Assembly: GCA_050252335.1 (NCBI GenBank)
Contig: JBFWLB010000012.1
Span: 1-55,419, forward strand
Reading direction: 5' to 3'
Length of the DNA stretch: 55,419 nucleotides
DNA from: Berkiella_A sp050252335
GTDB taxonomy: Bacteria; Pseudomonadota; Gammaproteobacteria; Berkiellales; Berkiellaceae
This document shows positions 18,258-26,522 of this stretch, in pieces. Position numbers and translations under genes: made by a program. Position 1 is the stretch's first letter. Every line of letters starts with the position of its first letter. The notes beneath the pieces were generated by a model that was given only the letters and a program-made list of their open reading frames with translations, searched no databases and was not told the DNA's origin.

Positions 18258-18742
18258 TTTTTTGAGCCCCGTTCTTTCTGGCCTTTGCCAAAATTGACCT
18301 CAGAAACAAGTCGTGCTTCATCAATCTCAGAATATGGAAAAACAAATAATTCTGAATCAACTTTTACACTTGCTGCTTCATCCGTCGCAGCTTCCAACAC
18401 ACCGACAAAGTGCTTTCGGTTGTTTTGTAGCATACCCAACTTAATTTTTACTTTCTGACCGATTTGTTGCTGAAAATGCTTAGGTGTAAATAAAGGCCTA
18501 TCAAGTCCTGGCGAAGAAACCTCTAAAGTACAATTCTCTAAATCCATTTCCACACTCAGAACCATCTCGATTTCTCTTGATGTCTTAGAGATGTCATCAA
18601 TGGTGATACCACCTGGCTTATCAAGATAAATTCTAAGTACAGCGTGATTACCATCCCCGCTTTTGACTACGCCAACTAATTCAACTTCACTATCCTTCAA
18701 AATGGGATTAATAATGGATTCCCATTTAGCGTCATATCGCAT
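18254..18742 (-). CDS. rimP: Ribosome maturation factor RimP
   Basis: Cytoplasmic factor for 30S maturation. The 162-residue protein has LRIYLDKPGGITIDDISKTS and LEVSSPGLDRPLF, both family hallmarks. First gene of the rimP-nusA-infB-rbfA-truB operon, overlapping nusA by 4 bp. Upstream lie two stacked hairpins and tRNA-fMet, as in the E. coli metY-rimP arrangement. Confidence 0.95.
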   Translation of the reverse strand: MRYDAKWESIINPILKDSEVELVGVVKSGDGNHAVLRIYLDKPGGITIDDISKTSREIEMVLSVEMDLENCTLEVSSPGLDRPLFTPKHFQQQIGQKVKIKLGMLQNNRKHFVGVLEAATDEAASVKVDSELFVFPYSEIDEARLVSEVNFGKGQKERGSKK

Positions 18743-18829
18743 GCTTTAGACTCTCTAACGTAATATCGTGATCGCTTGAATGAAGAAACAGAGCGACTTG
18801 GAATAATAATATTTGGCTAACTCATTAGA

Positions 18830-18857
18830 AAAAAAGTGGGACTTGCCCACTTTTTTG
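18830..18857. terminator. Hairpin with A/T flanks in the rimP leader
   Basis: AAAAAGTGGG acttg CCCACTTTTT followed by another T: a symmetrical terminator-like stem about 90 bp before the rimP start. It is the second such structure between tRNA-fMet and rimP and could act as an attenuator for the rimP-nusA operon. Confidence 0.7.
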
Positions 18858-18881
18858 TTATTTTTTTTATAAAATAAAAAA

Positions 18882-18908
18882 ACAATAAAAAACCCCAATA
18901 AGGGGCTT
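18882..18908 (-). terminator. Terminator downstream of tRNA-fMet
   Basis: On the minus strand GCCCCTTATTGGGG followed by TTTTTT, starting about 15 nt after the tRNA CCA end. A short stem but a good T-run. Confidence 0.7.
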
Positions 18909-18922
18909 ATACTGACTGAAAC

Positions 18923-18999
<77 letters not shown>

Positions 19000-19012
19000 T
19001 TAAGTGCTGTAG

Positions 19013-19041
19013 ATAATACGCCAACCGACAAAATGGTTCAA
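19013..19041 (-). promoter_or_regulatory. Sigma-70 promoter of tRNA-fMet
   Basis: TTGAAC (19036-19041), a 17-nt spacer and TATTAT (19013-19018) on the minus strand, 13 nt before the tRNA 5' end. It lies between the nuoN stop and the tRNA, making the tRNA independent of the nuo operon. Confidence 0.75.
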
Positions 19042-19077
19042 GAGATAATATGTCAAATTACACAAAAACATTATTTA

Positions 19078-20520
19078 TCAAGCAACCAACTTACTAAATA
19101 CTTGCTGACATAGGCTAAATAAGGGGGCTGGTAACAAGCCTAAAGCAAGAACCAATAGACCATTCAGGCTAAGTACAGCCCTTAAATCAAGCGCCCCGCC
19201 CACTCTATTCACAATCGCAGGCTTCTCAAAGTACATCAACCAGATGACACGCAAGTAATAGAAGGCACCAATAATCGAAAAGACCACACAAACAGCCGCC
19301 AACCAAACCATACCTGAATCAATCAAAGCTTTAAGAATCACGAACTTTGCATAAAACCCAACCATAGGCGGTACGCCCGCTAAAGAGAACATCGCCAAAA
19401 GCATAACAAAGGCTAGCCACGGACTTCGATGACACAAGCCTTTTATATCATCCAAGGTATCTCTTTCAGCACCTTTGGCACTTAATAAAATAATCACACC
19501 AAAAGCACAGCAAGCCGTTATCGCATAAACAATGGTATAAAACAGTGCAGGCGCAAAACCAACAGAAGGTGCAACTAAAAAGCCTAATAATATAAAGCCA
19601 ATATGTGCAATTGTTGAGTAAGCCAACATACGCTTAATATTTGTTTGTGCAATGGCCGTAAAATTACCAATTGCTAACGAAAGTAGTGCTAAAACAATAA
19701 AGTACTGAGACCAATCCTGTGACAACCCCATCAAGGTATCATTCAGTAAACGATAAGCCATACCAAAGGCAGCTAGCTTGGGCGCAGAACCTATGAGCAA
19801 GGTAACATTCGTTGGTGCACCTTCATAAATATCAGGGATCCACATGTGACAAGGCACAGCCCCTAACTTGAAAGCTAAAGCAATGATAATAAAGACTAAG
19901 GCAAAGAGTAACAGCCCCATTTGATCCGCATTTGCTTGCTGAATATAGCTAGTAATTTGGCTTAGTTCAATGCTGTTTGTAAGACCAAATAAAATAGATA
20001 TGCCATACAGCAATAAACCAGAAGCCAAAGCACCTACCACAAAATACTTCATACCTGCTTCTACAGAATCTGAAGCATCTCGCCTTAAGGCAACGAGCAC
20101 ATATAATGGCAAAGTCAGTAACTCTAGGCCTAAATAGAGCAGTAAGAGTGTATTTGCAGAAACTAACAACATCATGCCAAGCGTAGAAAACAAGGCAAGG
20201 ATATGAAATTCACCGCGTGCCATCGTCCGCTCTGTTACATATACACGGCTGTACAGAAATACGACAAACATTACTCCCAACATAAACAGCTTTAGCATTT
20301 GCGAGAGTGGATCAATAACCCAATGGCCAGAAAAAGAAATACTCGGCGCTTGAACCTCGGTTTGCAAACACACAACAAAGCTCACAACGAGCGCTAATTG
20401 GCTCAGAAAATAAGTAAAGCCTCGCCAGTTAGGCTTAATAAAAACATCGACCAATAAAACAATACAGGCCGCAACTAACAACGTGATTTCTGGCATGATT
20501 AGAGAAAAATCAGCTTGCAT
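19078..20520 (-). CDS. nuoN: NADH-quinone oxidoreductase subunit N
   Basis: Proton-pumping antiporter-like membrane subunit of complex I. 480 residues, about 14 membrane segments, with the conserved Lys-containing stretch FKLGAVPCHMWIPDIYEGAP and ITNIKRMLAYS-type helix. Last gene of the nuo operon, 9 bp after nuoM. Confidence 0.96.
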   Translation of the reverse strand: MQADFSLIMPEITLLVAACIVLLVDVFIKPNWRGFTYFLSQLALVVSFVVCLQTEVQAPSISFSGHWVIDPLSQMLKLFMLGVMFVVFLYSRVYVTERTMARGEFHILALFSTLGMMLLVSANTLLLLYLGLELLTLPLYVLVALRRDASDSVEAGMKYFVVGALASGLLLYGISILFGLTNSIELSQITSYIQQANADQMGLLLFALVFIIIALAFKLGAVPCHMWIPDIYEGAPTNVTLLIGSAPKLAAFGMAYRLLNDTLMGLSQDWSQYFIVLALLSLAIGNFTAIAQTNIKRMLAYSTIAHIGFILLGFLVAPSVGFAPALFYTIVYAITACCAFGVIILLSAKGAERDTLDDIKGLCHRSPWLAFVMLLAMFSLAGVPPMVGFYAKFVILKALIDSGMVWLAAVCVVFSIIGAFYYLRVIWLMYFEKPAIVNRVGGALDLRAVLSLNGLLVLALGLLPAPLFSLCQQVFSKLVA

Positions 20521-20529
20521 ATTTTTATC

Positions 20530-22068
20530 TTATCTCAATTTAGTCTGAGCTATTTGCTCTATTAGAACCTGTGTGCTGGTTTGGGTCACTTCTATCAAAG
20601 GCTGTGGCCAAATGCCCACCAAAAGAACAAAAAGAGCCAATACAGCAAGAAATGTAAACTCTCGCCCATTGATATCTTGCAGCGCGGCAACTTGGGTATT
20701 TTTTACTTCACCAAAGATAACGCGCTTTACCAACCATAAACTATAGGCTGCGCCTGTGATGAGGGTTGTCGCTGCAATAAAGGCATACCACATATTTGCC
20801 TGCACTGCTGAAAGAATGACAAAGAATTCCCCTACAAAACCAGAAGTCCCAGGCAATCCTGCATTCGCTAAAGCAAATAATACAAAAAATGCAGCAAAGA
20901 TAGGCATGCGATTCACCACGCCACCGTAATCAGCAATTTGCCGAGAGTGCATACGATCGTATAAGACCCCTACACATAAGAATAAAGCGCCAGAGATAAA
21001 GCCGTGCGAAATCATTTGTACATAAGCACCCGCTAACCCCATTTGTGCCGCATCTTGCGCATTTGCCGTGATCAAAGAGAACACAACAAAGATACCTAAG
21101 GTTACAAAACCCATATGTGCAATTGAAGAATAAGCGATCAATTTCTTCATATCTTTTTGCACAAGTGCTACAAGCCCAATGTAAAGCACAGCAAGGAGCG
21201 ATAAAATAATGACAACGAACTCAAAATGGCGACTTGCATCTGGCACAATAGGCAAGATAAATCTTAAAAAGCCATATGCGCCCATCTTTAACATAATCGC
21301 AGCTAAAATAACGGAGCCCCCTGTGGGTGCTTCCACATGCGCATCTGGCAACCATGTATGTACAGGAACCATTGGAATTTTAACAGCAAAAGCAACAAAA
21401 AATGCTACAAATATCCATTTTTGCTCCACTAAACTTAAGGGTAATTTCTGGAAAGCAAAAATAGAAAAAGGATCGGTTAGTCCTGCTTTAGAAGATTGAA
21501 TATTAAGATAAATCAAGGCAATCAGCAGGAACACAGATCCCAAGAATGTATACAAGAAGAACTTTATCGTTGCATAGATTCGATTAGCACCTCCCCAAAT
21601 ACCGATAATTAAAAACATCGGTATGAGCATTGCCTCCCAAAAGATGTAAAACAAAATAGCGTCCATTGCAGCAAAAACACCACACATCAAGCCTTGCATG
21701 ATTAAAAAGGCCGCCAAATAATGTGCCACTCTATCTTGTATAACCTGCCAAGCAGCAAGCACTACCAGAGGCGTAAAAAGACAGGTTAAAGCAATTAATG
21801 GCATTGCAAAGCCATCAACGCCTAAAGCATATTCAATATTTAAATTTGGAAACCACGGACTTTTTTCTATGAACTGAAATGCAGGTGAGGCGGCATCAAA
21901 ACCTTGCCATAAAGGCACACACAAACCCAGACAAATCAGAGAAACGACAAAGGTTAGCATTCTTGCCAATTGAGGTCTTTTTTCACCTCCGACTAGAAAA
22001 ATAGCAAAGCCGGCTACAATTGGTAACCAAATCAACGTGCTTAATAATGGGAGTGCAAACGGTACCAT
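20530..22068 (-). CDS. nuoM: NADH-quinone oxidoreductase subunit M
   Basis: Second antiporter-like proton channel of complex I. 512 residues, 14 membrane segments, with the conserved FWEAMLIPMFLIIGIWGG helix bearing the essential Glu and FAVKIPMVPVHTWLPDAHVE with the channel Lys. Preceded by nuoL at 14 bp. Confidence 0.97.
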   Translation of the reverse strand: MVPFALPLLSTLIWLPIVAGFAIFLVGGEKRPQLARMLTFVVSLICLGLCVPLWQGFDAASPAFQFIEKSPWFPNLNIEYALGVDGFAMPLIALTCLFTPLVVLAAWQVIQDRVAHYLAAFLIMQGLMCGVFAAMDAILFYIFWEAMLIPMFLIIGIWGGANRIYATIKFFLYTFLGSVFLLIALIYLNIQSSKAGLTDPFSIFAFQKLPLSLVEQKWIFVAFFVAFAVKIPMVPVHTWLPDAHVEAPTGGSVILAAIMLKMGAYGFLRFILPIVPDASRHFEFVVIILSLLAVLYIGLVALVQKDMKKLIAYSSIAHMGFVTLGIFVVFSLITANAQDAAQMGLAGAYVQMISHGFISGALFLCVGVLYDRMHSRQIADYGGVVNRMPIFAAFFVLFALANAGLPGTSGFVGEFFVILSAVQANMWYAFIAATTLITGAAYSLWLVKRVIFGEVKNTQVAALQDINGREFTFLAVLALFVLLVGIWPQPLIEVTQTSTQVLIEQIAQTKLR

Positions 22069-22082
22069 GCTGTTCCTCTATT

Positions 22083-24059
22083 CTAATGTAACGTGAGCCA
22101 TAACAGCAAAAGGATAAGTCCGCTAATCATGGCAAAAGCATAATGATATACATAACCGGATTGAAGTCGTCGAATTAGCTTAGATCCTTGGTGAACGACT
22201 TTGGCTGTACCATTAACAACAAGTCCGTCAATAATCACCTGATCACCAACCCGCCAAAATAAACGCCCTATACCGCGTATCAAAGGTGCGATCACTTTTT
22301 GGTTAAAAATATCAAAACCATATTTATGCTCAAGAATGAAAACAACTGGCGAGAAAACAACGCGTGCAAATCGAGATATCGATGGAACCCATACATAAGC
22401 TACTAATGCAGTGAATACACCAGCCATTGCTAAGTAAAAAGGCAATCCTTGAAAACCATGTTGCCCCATGGCTACCGCGCCGTGGTATTCAGCAGAAAAT
22501 GTTTTTAATACATCATGCTCAGGCAATACAAAGATTGTTTTTGCAAAATAGTTACCCGTAAATAAGAAATCAGCAAAGAATAACCCTGCAAAAACAGATG
22601 GGATCGCTAATAATGCAAGTGGTCCCCACACAACGGCAGGTGCTTCTCTTAATTCTTCTTTGGTGTGCTCATCCATTCTTGGTTTAGTATGAAATACTAA
22701 AAAGAACATTCTAAAAGAATAGAGCGCTGTTACAAATACACTCGATAATACCGCCCAATATGCAACAGTAGAACCATAGATTTCACTCAAATGAATTGCT
22801 TCAATGATTGTATCTTTTGAATAGAAGCCAGAGAAAAAGGGGAAACCTATCAATGCCAAGCTTGCTAGGAACATCGTCCAATAGGTAACCGGCATATATT
22901 TTCTCAAGCCACCCATGTTACGAATATCTTGCTCATGATGCATGACAATAATGACTGCACCCGCACCTAAGAACAACAATGCTTTAAAAAACGCATGTGT
23001 CATCAAGTGGAACATACCTGCCGCATAAGCAGAAGCACCCGTTGCAGCAATCATATAACCTAATTGAGAGAGGGTTGAATAAGCAACAACACGCTTAATA
23101 TCATTTTGAACAATAGCTATTAAGCCCATAAAGAAGCAAGTTACAGATCCTATGAGCAATACAACACTTAAGGCTGCTTCAGAATATTCAAATAACGGTG
23201 ACATTCTGGCAATCATAAAGACGCCTGCTGTTACCATGGTCGCAGCGTGAATGAGCGCAGAAATGGGGGTTGGGCCTTCCATAGAATCAGGCAACCACAC
23301 ATGTAGGGGCACTTGCGCAGATTTACCCATTGCTCCCACAAATAATAATAAGCAAATAACCGTAATAACATTCCAAGCTTGTCCAGGAATGAACTCAAAA
23401 CTTAAATTCTGCTGTGCAATTTTAGGCGCAGCTTCAAACACAGCATTGTAATCTAAAGTGCCAAACACAGCTAAAACAGCCCCAATGCCTAAGAGAAATC
23501 CAAAATCTCCGACACGATTCACTAAAAATGCTTTCATATTTGCAAAGATAGCTGTCTCTCGGGTATACCAAAAACCAATGAGCAAATAAGAAACTAAACC
23601 AACAGCTTCCCAGCCAAAGAATAATTGTAAGAAATTATTAGAGAGTACAAGCATCAACATTGAGAACGTAAACAATGCAATATAGCTAAAGAAACGCTGA
23701 TAACCTGGATCTTCTTCCATATACCCAATAGTATAGATATGTACCATCCAAGAGACGAAGGTCACAACATTAATCATTAAGATGGTTAAATGGTCGAGTA
23801 AGAAAGCAATTTTTAAGTCTAATTTTCCAATCGAAGCCCATTGGTACAAAATATATTCTGTACCTTCGGCTAAGGTGTGATCAACCAGCATCAGCTTTGC
23901 AAGATAAACAGAGGCACAAAAACTTAAGCCAACCGCTAAAATTGCGACACTATGAGAAGCCTTTCTACCCAATTGTTTGCCCAGCAGCCCAGCTAACAAA
24001 GCCGCCACTAAGGGTGAGAACACCACAACTAAGCAAGCATAAAATGCATTGTTTTGCAT
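22083..24059 (-). CDS. nuoL: NADH-quinone oxidoreductase subunit L
   Basis: Distal proton-pumping subunit with the long lateral helix of complex I. 658 residues, about 16 membrane segments. Visible hallmarks are GWEAVGLVSYLLIGFW, GKSAQVPLHVWLPDSMEGPT and ALIHAATMVTAGVFM. The lateral-helix region and final membrane anchor occupy the last ~130 residues. Length is slightly above the E. coli protein. Confidence 0.97.
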   Translation of the reverse strand: MQNNAFYACLVVVFSPLVAALLAGLLGKQLGRKASHSVAILAVGLSFCASVYLAKLMLVDHTLAEGTEYILYQWASIGKLDLKIAFLLDHLTILMINVVTFVSWMVHIYTIGYMEEDPGYQRFFSYIALFTFSMLMLVLSNNFLQLFFGWEAVGLVSYLLIGFWYTRETAIFANMKAFLVNRVGDFGFLLGIGAVLAVFGTLDYNAVFEAAPKIAQQNLSFEFIPGQAWNVITVICLLLFVGAMGKSAQVPLHVWLPDSMEGPTPISALIHAATMVTAGVFMIARMSPLFEYSEAALSVVLLIGSVTCFFMGLIAIVQNDIKRVVAYSTLSQLGYMIAATGASAYAAGMFHLMTHAFFKALLFLGAGAVIIVMHHEQDIRNMGGLRKYMPVTYWTMFLASLALIGFPFFSGFYSKDTIIEAIHLSEIYGSTVAYWAVLSSVFVTALYSFRMFFLVFHTKPRMDEHTKEELREAPAVVWGPLALLAIPSVFAGLFFADFLFTGNYFAKTIFVLPEHDVLKTFSAEYHGAVAMGQHGFQGLPFYLAMAGVFTALVAYVWVPSISRFARVVFSPVVFILEHKYGFDIFNQKVIAPLIRGIGRLFWRVGDQVIIDGLVVNGTAKVVHQGSKLIRRLQSGYVYHYAFAMISGLILLLLWLTLH

Positions 24060-24060
24060 A

Positions 24061-24366
24061 TTAACCCTTTAATACGTCTAGTTCTTCGACATCAATGGTA
24101 CGACGTTTTCTAAATAAAACGACCAAAATAGCCAAACCAATTGCCGCTTCTGCTGCTGCAACGGTTAAAATAAAAAATACAAACACTTCACCAACTTGGT
24201 TTTGCCAAAAGTGCGAAAATGCAACAAAATTTGTATTGACTGCTAATAGGATTAACTCAATGCACATCAGCAATATGATCACGTTTTTGCGATTGATATA
24301 AAGGCCAGCAACGCCAATACCAAATAATACAGCAGCTACGCTTAAGTTCTGAGCCAGTGATATCAT
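24061..24366 (-). CDS. nuoK: NADH-quinone oxidoreductase subunit K
   Basis: Small membrane subunit of complex I (ND4L). 101 residues, three membrane helices, with the conserved MCIELILLAVN helix carrying one essential Glu and a second in AAAEAAIGLAILV. Start overlaps the nuoJ stop by 4 bp. Confidence 0.96.
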   Translation of the reverse strand: MISLAQNLSVAAVLFGIGVAGLYINRKNVIILLMCIELILLAVNTNFVAFSHFWQNQVGEVFVFFILTVAAAEAAIGLAILVVLFRKRRTIDVEELDVLKG

Positions 24367-24977
24367 AATAGCCTCTCATCTGCTTTCATTTTGACGATCT
24401 CAAGTCTGTCTTCTTTTTTAACCATAACTTGCTGATTCACTTTTTGAAAACGTGATGTTTGTGCGCCTCTAAAAGTGAGGCCAATCGCCGCAATCATGGC
24501 AACTAATAAAATGAGACCTGCTATTTCAAACGGTAACAAAAAGTCTGAGTATAATAAGTGTCCAAGTGCCTTCACATGACTATAGTCTGCAAGCTTCGCC
24601 GTTGGCGCAGGCATTGCTTCTGGACTAAAACTGTATTGCGTAACGGCAAGTCCCATCATGACGATAAGTACACAGGAAATAGCTAAGCTAATCGGCCAAT
24701 ACTTCACAAAAGGGCTGAACAAATTCGGGGTTTCTATATCAATCATCATAACCACGAATAAAAACAGCACCATGACAGCGCCCACATAAACCAAAACCAA
24801 TACAATCGCTAAAAACTCAGCTTCCATCAACATCCAATTGACGGCCATTGCAAAAAAAGTAAGGACTAAAAACAAAGCAGCTCTTACTGGGTTTCTTGCA
24901 ATCACCACGGATATGGCAGAAACAATTGCGATAAACGAAAAAAAATAAAAAACCATTTGTTGCAAAGTGATGCTCAT
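24363..24977 (-). CDS. nuoJ: NADH-quinone oxidoreductase subunit J
   Basis: Membrane subunit ND6 of complex I. 204 residues, five hydrophobic helices, with NPVRAALFLVLTFFAMAVNW and VLVYVGAVMVLFLFVVMM, the helix with the conserved Tyr and pi-bulge. A charged C-terminal tail of about 30 residues follows the last helix. Confidence 0.95.
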   Translation of the reverse strand: MSITLQQMVFYFFSFIAIVSAISVVIARNPVRAALFLVLTFFAMAVNWMLMEAEFLAIVLVLVYVGAVMVLFLFVVMMIDIETPNLFSPFVKYWPISLAISCVLIVMMGLAVTQYSFSPEAMPAPTAKLADYSHVKALGHLLYSDFLLPFEIAGLILLVAMIAAIGLTFRGAQTSRFQKVNQQVMVKKEDRLEIVKMKADERLL

Positions 24978-24989
24978 CGTTGTGCCCTA

Positions 24990-25481
24990 TTAGCGAAATT
25001 CTGAATCTTCTTCTTTCTCTCTTGCAATTTCTGCTTCATATCGATCGCCTATTGCGAGCAGTTTTTCTTTATCTAAAATATTCTGTCCTCGTTCCAATAC
25101 AACATAGTGAGGTAGGCTTGTTTCAACAATGGAGTCAACTGGACAAGATTCTTCGCAAAATCCACAGTAAATACATTTGAATAAATCAATTTCATACCGT
25201 GTGGTTCTACGCGAACCATCTGCTCGTTCTTCAGAATCAATGGTAATTGCCAAAGCGGGGCATACTGCTTCACATAGTTTACAAGCAATACAACGCTCTT
25301 CTCCATTTGGATAACGTCTTAATGCATGTACGCCTCTAAATCTTGCTGAACGTGGCGTCTCTTCTTCAGGGTATTGAACCGTAATTTTGGGCTTAAAGAA
25401 GTGCCGCATGGTCACAGCCATACCTTCTAACAACTCCCATAAAGCGAAGCTTTTAATATAATGAGCAATCTTTCTAAACAT
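24990..25481 (-). CDS. nuoI: NADH-quinone oxidoreductase subunit I
   Basis: Carries iron-sulfur clusters N6a and N6b of the peripheral arm. About 163 residues with two 4Fe-4S motifs: CIACKLCEAVCP and CIYCGFCEESCP. The start is set at ATG 25481 (MFRKIAHYIKS), which matches NuoI family length and has AAGG upstream. The open frame extends 31 codons further into nuoH, but those codons are unlikely to be translated. Confidence 0.95.
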   Translation of the reverse strand: MFRKIAHYIKSFALWELLEGMAVTMRHFFKPKITVQYPEEETPRSARFRGVHALRRYPNGEERCIACKLCEAVCPALAITIDSEERADGSRRTTRYEIDLFKCIYCGFCEESCPVDSIVETSLPHYVVLERGQNILDKEKLLAIGDRYEAEIAREKEEDSEFR

Positions 25482-25489
25482 TTGAAACC

Positions 25490-26521
25490 TTAAAACCAGG
25501 GTTTTAGCTGTAGTTTGATCATGCACACTTCGACGACAAACCAGAAAAAAGTTGTAGGAATAAATATCTTCCAACCTAAACGCATGATTTGATCGTATCG
25601 AAATCTGGGGAATGTCGCTCTAAACCATAAGTAGAGAAATAAAAAGAATCCCACTTTCAGAAAGAGCCAAGCAATAGGAGGCACCCAAAAGAGCATTTTA
25701 TCTGCCCAAGCATACCCCTCAAAAGGAGATAGCCATCCCCCCATAAACATAACCGAAGCAACAAAGGCCAACAAAATCATGTTGGCATATTCTGCTAAAA
25801 AGAATAAGGCAAAACTAATACCCGCATATTCAACATGGAAACCAGCAACAATTTCAGACTCGCCTTCTGCAACGTCGAAAGGTGCACGATTGGTTTCAGC
25901 AACTGCAGATATCCAATACACAACAAAAAGAGGAAACAAAGGAATAAAATACCAATGCAATAATCCACCTTGCTGTGCAGTGACAATTTCACCTAAATTC
26001 ATACTGCCGGCTGCCATTAACACGCCAACCAAGCAAAATCCCATGGCAATTTCATAAGAGACAACCTGCGCAGCCGAACGCAATGCACCTAAAAATGCAT
26101 ATTTTGAATTAGATGCCCAACCCGCAATAATAACGCCATATACCCCTAAAGAGGTCATTGCTAGTAAAAACAATAAACCAGCATTAACATTTGCCAATAC
26201 CATTGTTTGTGTAAAGGGAATCACTGACCATGCAACAAGTGCAGGCGCAAGCGTTAAAATAGGCGCCAATATATAAAGGACTCGATTTGCCTTAAGCGGC
26301 AAAATCACTTCCTTCAAGAGCAGCTTTACCACATCCGCAATGGGCTGCAACAACCCCATCGGCCCAACACGATTGGGTCCAATGCGGATTTGCATATAGC
26401 CTATCACCTTTCTCTCAAAGAAAGTTAAGTAAGCCACACCTAAGAGAAGTGGTAATATAATCATGAAACACTTGGCAACAATCCATAGTATGTTGATTAT
26501 CGATTCATCAAGCATCATCAT
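25490..26521 (-). CDS. nuoH: NADH-quinone oxidoreductase subunit H
   Basis: Membrane subunit ND1 next to the quinone pocket. 343 residues, eight helices, with the conserved ERKVIGYMQIRIGPNRVGP and TNRAPFDVAEGESEIVAGFH loops. Three consecutive ATG codons follow AAAGGGTGAG; the first is used here, and the nuoG stop overlaps this ribosome site. Confidence 0.96.
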   Translation of the reverse strand: MMMLDESIINILWIVAKCFMIILPLLLGVAYLTFFERKVIGYMQIRIGPNRVGPMGLLQPIADVVKLLLKEVILPLKANRVLYILAPILTLAPALVAWSVIPFTQTMVLANVNAGLLFLLAMTSLGVYGVIIAGWASNSKYAFLGALRSAAQVVSYEIAMGFCLVGVLMAAGSMNLGEIVTAQQGGLLHWYFIPLFPLFVVYWISAVAETNRAPFDVAEGESEIVAGFHVEYAGISFALFFLAEYANMILLAFVASVMFMGGWLSPFEGYAWADKMLFWVPPIAWLFLKVGFFLFLYLWFRATFPRFRYDQIMRLGWKIFIPTTFFWFVVEVCMIKLQLKPWF

Positions 26522-26522
26522 C

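Noticed and set aside
25482..25574. 31-codon N-terminal extension of nuoI
   Set aside because: Overlaps nuoH, does not resemble NuoI, and a good ribosome site precedes ATG 25481.
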